Below are positions 54,225 to 62,295 of a stretch of 62,295 bases of DNA, one piece after another. The notes beneath the pieces were generated by a model. It had not been told where the DNA came from and did not search any database. It was given only the letters and a program-made list of their open reading frames with translations. Source of the stretch: Lacihabitans sp. LS3-19 (GTDB lineage: Bacteria > Bacteroidota > Bacteroidia > Cytophagales > Spirosomataceae); NCBI RefSeq assembly GCF_024343575.1, contig NZ_RJUA01000018.1, forward strand, positions 1-62,295. Direction: 5' to 3'. Made by a program: the position numbers and the translations under genes. Each line of letters opens with the position of its first letter. The first letter of the stretch is position 1.

Positions 54225-56009
54225 ATGGCCTCAAAATTTTTCGACAGAAAGACTGTATCTTTTATATTAAACTCAACGCATCAAATTAACGAGTTAACAA
54301 AGCTTCCATATTTTTCAGATCATGACGCTGAGACATTTAATATGGTTTTAGATTCAGCTGAAAGTATAGCTACAAAAACCATGTTCCCTGCTTTAGATGA
54401 TGTTGATAAAAATCAACCTGAGTTGGTAAACGGCGAAGTAATAGTACATCCATCAATCAAAGACTACTTAAAAGCTGTAGGTGAGGCTGGTATTATTTCA
54501 GCTGATTTTGATTATGAACATGGTGGTGCCCAATTACCCTTTACGATTAATACAGTAGCTGGCTATATTCTAATTGCAGCAAACAATGGCATGCTATTTA
54601 CTGGATTAACGAGCGGAGCCGCTAGGTTAATCGCTCACTTTGGCTCCGAAAATTTAAAATCTACCTACTTAGAACCTATGCTTTCAGGCAAATGGCAAGG
54701 TACGATGTGTTTAACAGAACCTCAAGCAGGCTCTTCTTTGTCGGATATTGTAACTACAGCAGAGCCTCAAACCGATGGAACTTATAAAATAAAAGGCCAA
54801 AAAATATTTATCTCAGGAGGAGATCATAATTACTGCGACAATGTAGTTCATCTTTTAATTGGAAGAATAAAAGGAGCACCAGCTGGCACCAAAGGCATTT
54901 CTCTTTTTGTAGTTCCTAAGTTTTTGGAAAACGGAGAAAGAAACGATATTACCAATGTAGGAATTTACCACAAAATGGGTCAAAGAGGAGTTCCGGCAAT
55001 GCATTTGGAGTTTGGAGAAAACTGCGTTGGGTATTTAGTAGGTGAAGAAAACAAAGGTCTTTCCTATATGTTTCAGATGATGAACGAAGCCAGGATTGGT
55101 GTAGGAATAACTGGAGTAGGTATATCGTCTGCGGCGTATGAAGCAGCCTTGCAATACGCTAAAGAAAGACCTCAAAGCAGAAGATTGAATAAAAAAGCTG
55201 AATTAAACGCTCCACAAATTCCAATTATTCAACATCCGGATGTTAGGAGATTGCTTTTTTCGCAAAAAGCAGCGGTAGAAGGAGGATTGTCTTTGGTAGT
55301 TTTAACCGCTAAATATTATGACTTAGCACATCATAGTGAAACCTCAGAAGAAAAAGAAAAATATTCCTTATTGTTAGAATTTCTAACACCAATTACTAAA
55401 ACTTACCCTTGTGAATCAGGCTTAAAAACTACAAGCGATGCTTTGCAATGCTTTGGAGGCTATGGTTTTACAGAAGATTTTCCGGCTGAACAATATTATA
55501 GAGACATAAGAATAACTCCGATTTATGAAGGAACTACTGCAATTCATGGATTAGATTTATTAGGAAGAAAAGTCGGTTTAGCAAATGGAAAAGCCTTGGG
55601 TTTATTATCTGGCGAAATAATAGATACTATTACTGTAGCATCAAGTAAAGATAAACTTAAAAAATATGCTTCGCTTTTGGCAAGTGAATTAAAAACTTAC
55701 AATAAAACCCTCCAACACTTATTCAGTATTGCACAAACTGGAGATACTGAGAGGTATCTTTCTGATGCCACTTTATTTTTAGAATTAACAGGAATAATTC
55801 TTATTTCTTGGCAATGGTTGGCAATGGCAATTGCCGCTGAAAATGCTTTGGAAAAAGGCGAAATAGATCAAATTTTTGCGGATTCAAAAATAGAAACTAT
55901 GAAGTACTATTTTCATTATGAATTACCAAAAACTGCAGGACTTACCACCAGATTATTAGATGAGGAAGTAATAACTATCTTGAAAGAAAATGATATTTTT
56001 GATGCGTAA
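54225..56009 (+). CDS. Acyl-CoA dehydrogenase, long form
   Basis: A 594-aa flavoenzyme that oxidises acyl-CoA to 2-enoyl-CoA. The FAD and substrate motifs are CLTEPQAGSSLSDI, KGQKIFISGGDHN, RGVPAMHLEFGEN, NEARIGVGITGVG and the C-terminal YEGTTAIHGLDLLGRK with its catalytic-region Glu, ahead of an additional helical C-terminal domain (from about 450). This longer form is common in Bacteroidota and proteobacteria beta-oxidation. It stands alone with its own flanking palindrome and hairpin. Confidence 0.93.
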   Translation: MASKFFDRKTVSFILNSTHQINELTKLPYFSDHDAETFNMVLDSAESIATKTMFPALDDVDKNQPELVNGEVIVHPSIKDYLKAVGEAGIISADFDYEHGGAQLPFTINTVAGYILIAANNGMLFTGLTSGAARLIAHFGSENLKSTYLEPMLSGKWQGTMCLTEPQAGSSLSDIVTTAEPQTDGTYKIKGQKIFISGGDHNYCDNVVHLLIGRIKGAPAGTKGISLFVVPKFLENGERNDITNVGIYHKMGQRGVPAMHLEFGENCVGYLVGEENKGLSYMFQMMNEARIGVGITGVGISSAAYEAALQYAKERPQSRRLNKKAELNAPQIPIIQHPDVRRLLFSQKAAVEGGLSLVVLTAKYYDLAHHSETSEEKEKYSLLLEFLTPITKTYPCESGLKTTSDALQCFGGYGFTEDFPAEQYYRDIRITPIYEGTTAIHGLDLLGRKVGLANGKALGLLSGEIIDTITVASSKDKLKKYASLLASELKTYNKTLQHLFSIAQTGDTERYLSDATLFLELTGIILISWQWLAMAIAAENALEKGEIDQIFADSKIETMKYYFHYELPKTAGLTTRLLDEEVITILKENDIFDA

Positions 56010-56016
56010 ATAAAAT

Positions 56017-56046
56017 TGCCTGAATTGAGCAAAATCAATTCAGGCA
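56017..56046. terminator. Bidirectional hairpin between convergent genes
   Basis: TGCCTGAATTGA (56017-56028) pairs perfectly with TCAATTCAGGCA (56035-56046) over 12 bases. The T tail is better on the minus strand, so it most clearly ends the TIM-barrel gene. Confidence 0.82.
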
Positions 56047-56058
56047 CAATCTAAAACC

Positions 56059-56988
56059 TCATAAAGAAACTTCCACTATTCTTTTCATTTTCTCTATCCC
56101 CATTTTACAGGCTGCTAAAGGGTCCATTTTCCAAACATCTTCGTTAAATATCTCCAAAGAAAGTACTATTGGGGTTTCTTTTTTATTTAGAATACCCAAG
56201 ATTTCTTTAAATGGTGCAACACCATCTCCAGGCATTACTCGCATAGCATCTGTAATAGTATTTTTGTCAGAATTTACTGGATAATCGTTCATGTGAAACA
56301 TTTGCATTTTGTTGCCAGCAATCAAACTCAAAGCCTCAAAAGGCGAGCCTCCTCTAAATAGATGGTAAACATCTGGCAAAATAATAGCATCAGGATGACC
56401 ACTTTCGGCGGCAACAAATAAGGTTTCACCAAAAAGGTGTAGATTTTTCGAAAATCCCCAAAGTTCTAATTGTGGCAAAACACCCATTTCCTTACCTAAG
56501 GCAACAACTTCATGAAACCTTTCTGCAGCTTTTTGGAGATTTAGGCCTGGCTCATTGGTAGCACCAAAAGGTGGGGCAGCTATACGTTTACATCCAATTT
56601 GTGCTAACATATCCATTTCTTTTTTCAACTGTTCCATGGCTTTACCTCTTTCCACTTCGTCATCCACAATCCATTTGGCAAACCCAATTGAATCTTCAAT
56701 TACTATCCCTAAATCATTTGATTTTTTCTTAACAGCAGCCAATTTTCCTCCATCTTTTACAAACTTTTCGAGCGTACCCATCCAAATTTCTATTCCATCA
56801 AAACCTACTTTGGCAGCAGTTTCTATCTCTGCCATTAAGCCAATGTTTTGTTTACGAATTGTACTGGTATTAAGACAAAAAGTGAAATTATGTTTACTCT
56901 TTTTTGGTGTTGTTGCCAAAGCACTTATTCCTGTAGTGGCTATAGCAGCACCAGTTAAGGTTGATTTTAAAATATCTCTGCGGTTCAT
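56059..56988 (-). CDS. Tat-exported sugar phosphate isomerase/epimerase-like TIM-barrel
   Basis: A 309-aa xylose-isomerase-like TIM barrel (AP endonuclease 2 superfamily). The N-terminus MNRRDILKSTLTGAAIATTG is a twin-arginine signal, so the protein is probably periplasmic. Barrel and metal-site motifs include GFDGIEIWMGT, KRIAAPPFGA, LELWGFSKNLH, LPDVYHLFRGG and MFHMNDYPV. It may isomerise or epimerise a sugar or polyol in the periplasm; the substrate is unknown. Confidence 0.88.
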   Translation of the reverse strand: MNRRDILKSTLTGAAIATTGISALATTPKKSKHNFTFCLNTSTIRKQNIGLMAEIETAAKVGFDGIEIWMGTLEKFVKDGGKLAAVKKKSNDLGIVIEDSIGFAKWIVDDEVERGKAMEQLKKEMDMLAQIGCKRIAAPPFGATNEPGLNLQKAAERFHEVVALGKEMGVLPQLELWGFSKNLHLFGETLFVAAESGHPDAIILPDVYHLFRGGSPFEALSLIAGNKMQMFHMNDYPVNSDKNTITDAMRVMPGDGVAPFKEILGILNKKETPIVLSLEIFNEDVWKMDPLAACKMGIEKMKRIVEVSL

Positions 56989-57057
56989 TAAGTTTTTATT
57001 AAATGGTTGAATAGTAAAATAAATGATTTTTTGAATAGAAACGAAATTAACATAAGC

Positions 57058-57087
57058 AAAAAAAGCACCCCATTTCTGGAGTGCTTT
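57058..57087 (-). terminator. Terminator of tuf
   Basis: AAAGCACCCC (57062-57071) pairs with GGAGTGCTTT (57078-57087) with one G-U pair, and on the minus strand is followed by Ts. It lies 27 bases past the tuf stop codon. Confidence 0.85.
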
Positions 57088-57113
57088 CTCAAAAATATGC
57101 TTAATCTAAACGA

Positions 57114-58301
57114 TTACTCAAGGATTTCAGTTACCTGACCAGCACCAACTGTACGTCCACCTTCACGAATCGCAAAACGAAGACCTTTGTCCATCGCAAT
57201 AGCGTTGATTAGGTTTACAGTAATAGTGATGTTATCACCAGGCATAACCATCTCAACATTTTCTGGAAGGAAAATTTCTCCTGTTACGTCAGTAGTTCTG
57301 AAGTAGAACTGAGGACGGTATTTGTTAAAGAATGGAGTGTGACGTCCACCTTCTTCTTTCGAAAGAACGTAAACTTCAGCTTTGAATTTAGTGTGAGGTT
57401 TTACAGAACCTGGCTTACAGATTACCATTCCTCTTTTAATAGACTCTTTGTCGATACCTCTCAACAATAAACCTACGTTATCACCAGCTTCACCTCTGTC
57501 AAGGATTTTACGGAACATCTCAACACCAGTTACTACTGATTTAAGACCTTCAGCTCCCATTCCAAGTATATCTACTGCTTCACCAGAGTTGATGATACCA
57601 GTTTCGATACGACCTGTAGCTACAGTACCACGACCAGTGATTGAGAATACGTCCTCAACTGGCATCAAGAATGGCTTATCAGTAGCACGAGCAGGAAGTG
57701 GAATAAAGTTATCAACAGCATCCATCAATTCTTCGATTTTAGCAACCCACTCAGGCTCTCCGTTCAAGCCACCAAGAGCTGAACCTTGAATCACAGGAAT
57801 ATTGTCTCCATCGTATTTGTAGAATGTCAATAGTTCTCTGATTTCCATCTCAACTAATTCAAGAAGTTCTGGATCATCAACTAAGTCAACTTTATTCATA
57901 AAAACAACCAATTCAGGAACACCTACCTGACGAGCAAGAAGGATGTGCTCACGAGTTTGAGGCATAGGACCATCAGTAGCAGCTACCACGATAATTGCTC
58001 CATCCATTTGGGCAGCACCAGTTACCATGTTTTTAACGTAGTCAGCGTGACCTGGACAGTCAACGTGTGCGTAGTGACGATTTGCCGTAGCGTACTCTAC
58101 GTGTGAAGTATTAATAGTAATACCTCTTTCTTTTTCTTCAGGTGCATTATCAATTGACGAGAAATCTCTAACCGTTGCAAGACCTTTTTTGGCCAATACA
58201 GTAGAAATTGCAGCTGTCAATGTAGTTTTACCGTGGTCAACGTGACCGATAGTACCAATATTTACGTGAGGCTTACTACGGTCAAAATTTTCTTTTGCCA
58301 T
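57114..58301 (-). CDS. tuf: Elongation factor Tu
   Basis: A 395-aa GTPase that delivers aminoacyl-tRNA to the ribosome. All G motifs are present: [13 protein letters not shown], the effector-loop [24 protein letters not shown] and MNKVDLVDD. The C-terminal domains include [20 protein letters not shown]. Base and codon use are more optimised than in neighbours. It is downstream of tRNA-Tyr, -Gly and -Thr, the standard order. Confidence 0.98.
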   Translation of the reverse strand: MAKENFDRSKPHVNIGTIGHVDHGKTTLTAAISTVLAKKGLATVRDFSSIDNAPEEKERGITINTSHVEYATANRHYAHVDCPGHADYVKNMVTGAAQMDGAIIVVAATDGPMPQTREHILLARQVGVPELVVFMNKVDLVDDPELLELVEMEIRELLTFYKYDGDNIPVIQGSALGGLNGEPEWVAKIEELMDAVDNFIPLPARATDKPFLMPVEDVFSITGRGTVATGRIETGIINSGEAVDILGMGAEGLKSVVTGVEMFRKILDRGEAGDNVGLLLRGIDKESIKRGMVICKPGSVKPHTKFKAEVYVLSKEEGGRHTPFFNKYRPQFYFRTTDVTGEIFLPENVEMVMPGDNITITVNLINAIAMDKGLRFAIREGGRTVGAGQVTEILE

Positions 58302-58407
58302 TTTATTTGATAAAATTTATGTTGTTCAAAATTGTTTTTACTAAAAAAGAGCAATTAGACAATGCCAATTACTCGAATACTTTTTTCGAAATGCCAAATC
58401 AGTGCTG

Positions 58408-58479
<72 letters not shown>

Positions 58480-58491
58480 TTTATGGAAATG

Positions 58492-58564
58492 AGCGGGAGA
58501 CCGGGCTCGAACCGGCCACCTATAGCTTGGAAGGCTATCGCTCTACCAAATGAGCTACTCCCGC
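58492..58564 (-). tRNA. tRNA-Gly (anticodon TCC)
   Basis: Acceptor GCGGGAG pairs with CTCCCGC; anticodon stem ATAGC/GCTAT closes loop CTTCCAA, giving TCC. The D arm AGCTCATTTGGTAGAGC is standard. Confidence 0.95.
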
Positions 58565-58581
58565 TTAAACACTTTTATTGG

Positions 58582-58664
58582 TGGGGGCGGATGGATTCGA
58601 ACCACCGTAAGCGTAAGCTAGCAGATTTACAGTCTGCCCCATTTGGCCACTCTGGTACACCCCC
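58582..58664 (-). tRNA. tRNA-Tyr (anticodon GTA)
   Basis: An 83-base tRNA with a long variable arm (AGCTTACGCTTAC), acceptor GGGGGTG/CGCCCCC with a G-U pair, and an anticodon loop CTGTAAA giving GTA, all expected for tRNA-Tyr. It is first in the tRNA-tuf unit. Confidence 0.94.
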
Positions 58665-58703
58665 AAATACTCTCAAAGAACACACCCTTTTCGAAAGGAG
58701 ATG

Positions 58704-58733
58704 CAAAAGTAGAACCTTTTTTTTTATTGACAA
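58704..58733 (-). promoter_or_regulatory. Promoter of tRNA-Tyr/Gly/Thr-tuf
   Basis: On the minus strand TACTTTTG (58704-58711) fits TAnnTTTG, with TTG at 58731-58733 placed 19 bases upstream. Both elements and the spacing are textbook for Bacteroidota. Confidence 0.75.
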
Positions 58734-59062
58734 AGCTTTCAAGTAAAATTTCTTATATTTTTTTAAAAAACTTTAAATCAAAATTCCCTTTTTATTTATA
58801 CTGAATTGGTTAACTCATTTTTCCAAATGAAAACTTTACTAAAAAAAAATTTTAGTGTATTTTATTTATCAAATTTCCAGTAAAAATAAAAAATTATTAA
58901 ACGGCAATGAATAATTTTTGCCCAATTATTTCCAGTTGGTTTTTATCAATAAACCTCCTTATTCTTATCTTACGGCTACATTTCCCGTTTTGTTGGCATA
59001 TGGTTTGAAAACATTTAAGAAAGAATTACGATACTCGCATGCTTTCTTAAATTTCAAAAACA
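58734..59062. other. AT-rich intergenic stretch, no gene seen
   Basis: Between the tRNA promoter and the giant surface-protein gene. An open frame at 58918-59130 overlaps the true start of the next gene and lacks family features, so it is not called. No clean TAnnTTTG element with -33 was identified for the rightward gene. Confidence 0.4.
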
Positions 59063-62000
59063 ATGTTATACTTATTGAGGATTTTAAAAAAATCACTATT
59101 ATTTACTTTATTAAATTTTGTTATATTTAATATTGCAAAAGGCCAGGTAGCTGGTAAGGTTTTTAAAGACCTAAATAGTAATGGTGTTCAAAATTTGCCA
59201 AATGAGATAGGCCTCTCAAGTTATGTAGTTCATGCTTATTTACCAAATAGCAATGCTCCTATAGTAACTTTGACTAATTCAGCAGGACAATTTTACTATA
59301 CTAGTGTTGAAATTCCCTCAGGCACGAAAGTAAGAATAGAATTTCCTGATTTAAACAATCAAAAAGAAGCTATTTTAGGTACTGATAACAAATCTAGTGT
59401 ACAATTCCTTACTGCAGGCATTGGTGCCTTTGCCTCTATTGGTATTTTAAATTCCGTTGATTTTTGCAATTTAGGTGGGCTTGAAATCCTTACACCTTGC
59501 TATGTGAATGGTGACCCAATGGTTCCAGGAGGAAGTGCTGGACAAGATGTTGCCTTGGTTAAATTCCCATTTAATGCAAGTGGTTTGGCTGGTAGTAGCG
59601 GAAGTCCTTATCCTAGTATGCTAGCCTCAACTGCTGATATTGGAGCAGTATGGGGAACAGCTTATCAAAGAAGAGGAAATGTTTTCTTGATGAGTGCATT
59701 GATAAGAAGACACTCAGGTTTGGGTTCTTTAGGATCTGGTGGCATTTATAAATATGATAATATAACCAATGCGGTTTCTCCATTTATTGATGTTAAAACT
59801 TTAGGAATTGAAACCGGTCCAGACCCTCATACAACTTTAACGGGGGATAAATTAACACCTAATACTGACCCAAACACTATTCCTTTTACTGGAAAATCAG
59901 GTATTGGTTCTATTACTTTATCAGGCGATGAGAAAGATTTATTTATGATGAACCTTTACGATCGAAAAATTTATTCATTTACAGTTGGCATACCAGCCAC
60001 TTCAGTAAATCCAAGTTCTCTAAAAAGTTATACTATACCCAATGGATGTGGAAGTGGTGAATTTAGGCCTTGGGCTTTGAGTGAATATCAAGGAAATATT
60101 TATGTAGGAACAGTTTGTTCAGGCGAAACATCACAAAATTTTAATGATTTAAAAGCAATTGTGTATTCTCTTAATCCAACTTCTGGTGTTTTTACGGAAG
60201 TTTTTCAATTCCCATTAACTTATACTAAGGGAGTATCAGATATTACCCAAAATTGTCCTCAATACGACAAATGGAATCCATGGACCAATACTTTTCCTCA
60301 AGGATGTGCAACAACATATGATGTCGGCAGAGGTAAAACAGTGAACTTTGTAATGTATCCTCAACCTATATTATCGGGAATAGGCTTCGATTCAGACGGC
60401 TCAATGATTTTAGGATTAATGGACAGGTTTGGACTTTGGGCAGGTTATAGAAATTATGCACCCATAGATGATGGTACTTTATATGATGGTTTTGTAGGAG
60501 GCGATTTATTAAGAGCTCAATTCAATGCATCAACCAAATCCTATACTTTGGAATCAAACGCTACCTCAGGTGATTTAACAGGTTGTGGTGTAAATAATGG
60601 CGAAGGCCCAGGTGGAGGTGAATTCTTTTGCAATGACACATGGCATTTTTATGGAAACCCTGCTCACAACGAAATTACCAACGGAGCGGTTTTGATTTTA
60701 CCGATTGATGGTTCAATCATCTCCTCTGCAATGGACCCAGTAGACGAAATTTATCAATCTGGAGGATTAAGAACCTATAATAGAACGAACGGAGATCTTA
60801 AATATGGTTATGCTCTATATTCAGACGTGCCAGGAACTCTTGGAAAATCTGGTGGAACAGGGGATATCAAAGCATCGTGTGGCCCAGCACCGATCGAAAT
60901 AGGAAATAGAGTTTGGAAAGATTTAGATTTTGATGGAATCCAAGACCCTGAAGAACTTGGTATTTCGGGAGTAACTGTCGAACTTTTTGATATTACTGCT
61001 GGAAACATATTAGTAGGATCCACGACTACAAATACAACTGGAAACTATTCTTTCAACAGCTTAAATGTTGTAGGTGGTTTAAAATATGAAAATCAGTATG
61101 AAATAAAAATAGATATTAGCCAAAGTAGTTTGACGTCACTTGGAAGTATTGACATTAGTCCTTCAAATGCAATTTCAGGTGCCTTGAGTGACTTAATCGA
61201 TTCAGATGGTTTGCTTTCTGGAACTTTTACAAAGGCATCTGTGACAACTGGTTATGCCGGTGAGACAAATTATTCTTTTGACTTTGGAATTACAACTTGT
61301 AACCCATATTTACCAACTGTTGTAGTAACTCAACCTAGCTGTGTAAAGCCAAATGGTAAAATTGAAATTACCAATCCATCTGGTAGTTCTTACACATTCA
61401 GTATAGATGGCAATAATTTTCTTCCCATTTCAATTTTTGACAATTTAATTCCAGATACCTACAAAGTATTAGTAAAAGACAATTTTGGATGTATTTCAGA
61501 CACGGTTAAAGTTTTATTAAACCCTGCTCCTCCAATTCCCTCAAAACCAATATTGATTATCATTCAACCTTCATGTCAAATGAGTACTGGGATGATTTCG
61601 GTAAGCTCACCAGTAGGAAGTGGAATGACATATAGTTTGGATGGAACAAATTTCAACAATACAACTGGAGTATTTAATGGATTAGGACAAAATACATATA
61701 CAGTATGGGCAAAAAATAATGAAGGTTGCGTTTCTGATTCAACGAAGGGTAATATTAATCCTCAACCCTCTACTCCAATTAAACCTGTTTTAACGACAGT
61801 TCAGCCTACATGTACCATTGCGACTGGAAAAATTACAGTTTCTGCACCAACTGGTGTTGGAATGAGCTATAGCATAGATGGTATAAGTTTTACAAATACA
61901 ACTGGAATATTTAATAACCTGGCTGCTGGAAATTATACGGTTTGGGTAAAAAACAATTCAGGCTGTATTTCTGATACTTCGAAAGCAGTTATTCTTCCTC

Positions 62001-62295
62001 AACCGAATTCGCCAACAAAACCTATTTTGGCAACAATTCAACCAACTTGTACCGTTGCGACTGGAAAAATTACAGTTTCTGCACCAACCGGTGTTGGAAT
62101 GAGCTATAGTTTAGATGGGCTGAGTTTTACAAATACTACTGGAATATTCAATAATCTGGCTGCTGGAAATTATACGGTTTGGGTAAAAAACAATTCAGGC
62201 TGTATTTCTGACACTTCGAAAGCAGTTATTCTTCCTCAACCGAATTCGCCAACAAAACCTATTTTGGCAACAATTCAACCAACTTGTACCGTTGC
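59063..62295 (+). CDS. Giant surface protein with SdrD-B-like domain and SprB-type repeats (5' part, runs off the window)
   Basis: An open frame of at least 1077 codons without stop. The ATG at 59063 is the first after an in-frame TAA at 59048, and a signal peptide follows (SLLFTLLNFVIFNIAKGQ). The first section has SdrD-B-like GKVFKDLNSNGVQN. A long beta-propeller-like region follows, then a second SdrD-B-like domain EIGNRVWKDLDFDGIQDPEE near 612. From about residue 755 come SprB-type repeats (PSC or PTC start, YSLDG, GNYTVWVKNNSGC). SprB is the mobile gliding adhesin of Flavobacterium; this is probably a surface adhesin secreted by the type IX system. Confidence 0.85.
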   Translation, partial: MLYLLRILKKSLLFTLLNFVIFNIAKGQVAGKVFKDLNSNGVQNLPNEIGLSSYVVHAYLPNSNAPIVTLTNSAGQFYYTSVEIPSGTKVRIEFPDLNNQKEAILGTDNKSSVQFLTAGIGAFASIGILNSVDFCNLGGLEILTPCYVNGDPMVPGGSAGQDVALVKFPFNASGLAGSSGSPYPSMLASTADIGAVWGTAYQRRGNVFLMSALIRRHSGLGSLGSGGIYKYDNITNAVSPFIDVKTLGIETGPDPHTTLTGDKLTPNTDPNTIPFTGKSGIGSITLSGDEKDLFMMNLYDRKIYSFTVGIPATSVNPSSLKSYTIPNGCGSGEFRPWALSEYQGNIYVGTVCSGETSQNFNDLKAIVYSLNPTSGVFTEVFQFPLTYTKGVSDITQNCPQYDKWNPWTNTFPQGCATTYDVGRGKTVNFVMYPQPILSGIGFDSDGSMILGLMDRFGLWAGYRNYAPIDDGTLYDGFVGGDLLRAQFNASTKSYTLESNATSGDLTGCGVNNGEGPGGGEFFCNDTWHFYGNPAHNEITNGAVLILPIDGSIISSAMDPVDEIYQSGGLRTYNRTNGDLKYGYALYSDVPGTLGKSGGTGDIKASCGPAPIEIGNRVWKDLDFDGIQDPEELGISGVTVELFDITAGNILVGSTTTNTTGNYSFNSLNVVGGLKYENQYEIKIDISQSSLTSLGSIDISPSNAISGALSDLIDSDGLLSGTFTKASVTTGYAGETNYSFDFGITTCNPYLPTVVVTQPSCVKPNGKIEITNPSGSSYTFSIDGNNFLPISIFDNLIPDTYKVLVKDNFGCISDTVKVLLNPAPPIPSKPILIIIQPSCQMSTGMISVSSPVGSGMTYSLDGTNFNNTTGVFNGLGQNTYTVWAKNNEGCVSDSTKGNINPQPSTPIKPVLTTVQPTCTIATGKITVSAPTGVGMSYSIDGISFTNTTGIFNNLAAGNYTVWVKNNSGCISDTSKAVILPQPNSPTKPILATIQPTCTVATGKITVSAPTGVGMSYSLDGLSFTNTTGIFNNLAAGNYTVWVKNNSGCISDTSKAVILPQPNSPTKPILATIQPTCTV
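61340..62295 (+). repeat. Tandem 234/237-bp coding repeats in the surface protein
   Basis: Units begin at 61340, 61574, 61811, 62048 and 62285 (the last cut by the edge). Spacing is 234 then 237, 237 and 237 bases (79 residues). The units at 61811 and 62048 are almost identical at the DNA level, with a few substitutions, and the earlier two are diverged, so the array grew recently at its 3' side. Length polymorphism between strains and assembly collapse are likely. Confidence 0.9.

Noticed and set aside
51457-58301. Genomic island or mobile element between tuf and tRNA-Trp
   Set aside because: No integrase, transposase, direct repeat or tRNA fragment was seen, and the genes are ordinary metabolic and transport genes with normal composition.
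58918-59130. Open frame of 70 codons before the giant surface protein
   Set aside because: It overlaps the true start and signal peptide of the surface-protein gene in another frame and shows no family features.

Overview
The window is chromosomal DNA from a gliding, protein-secreting member of the Bacteroidota, most like a Cytophagales bacterium (Leadbetterella/Lacihabitans/Emticicia-like; the genus is inference). The grounds are: type IX secretion and gliding genes (porU, porV, gldB, gldG), a SusC/SusD pair, Bacteroidota-only small families (DUF4295 beside rpmG, DUF4293, DUF3127), a C-terminal coathanger-type secretion domain, low G+C, few Shine-Dalgarno sequences, and many copies of the Bacteroidota promoter element TAnnTTTG (-7), some with a TTG about 18-21 bases upstream (-33). 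No rRNA, CRISPR array, insertion sequence or prophage is visible.

Layout. 1-545: an intergenic array of 109-bp repeats. 593-6725: metabolic and housekeeping genes (cysteine desulfurase, Lrp-type regulator divergent from ornithine aminotransferase, esterase, ftsY, thioesterase, DUF4295, rpmG). 6891-14925: oxidoreductase, lipoprotein, a large secreted metalloprotease, yebC, a Spy-like protein, tpiA and DUF3127. 14990-22885: an orphan toroid-like protein, a serine hydrolase, gldB with an ABC exporter, Fur, engB, glucokinase, tadA and an overlooked 42-aa membrane protein. 23017-26477: superoxide dismutase, then a trp operon (trpE, a DUF3052-like gene, trpG) preceded by a 19-codon leader peptide with tandem Trp codons and a terminator/antiterminator pair. 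26937-37865: SprT-like protein, porU-porV, prmA and a 1580-aa secreted protein of unknown function. 37866-46126: a long, possibly structured leader, then susC-susD-lipoprotein-Tat-exported aminotransferase, then a permease. 46136-50217: fmt, DUF4293, cupin, gldG and a small secreted protein. 50539-58664: nusG, secE and tRNA-Trp, four unrelated genes, then tuf with tRNA-Thr, -Gly and -Tyr. From 59063 to the right edge: the start of a giant surface protein with an SdrD-B-like domain and near-identical 79-residue SprB-type repeats.

How the genes fit together. PorU and PorV handle type IX secretion cargo, and GldB and GldG belong to the gliding machinery. The repeat protein at the right edge and the metalloprotease are plausible surface or secreted products. 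The trp block is a small regulated biosynthetic unit that reads its own Trp supply through a leader peptide whose start codon lies only 5 bases past the -7 element, so it is probably translated without a 5' leader. The SusCD block, ending in an exported PLP enzyme and a strong terminator, looks like a dedicated uptake-and-conversion unit for an amino compound; its substrate cannot be read from sequence. The most unusual items are the leaderless trp attenuator, the SusCD/periplasmic aminotransferase unit with its kissing-hairpin leader, the DIDDTA-motif orphan protein, and the 1580-aa secreted protein.
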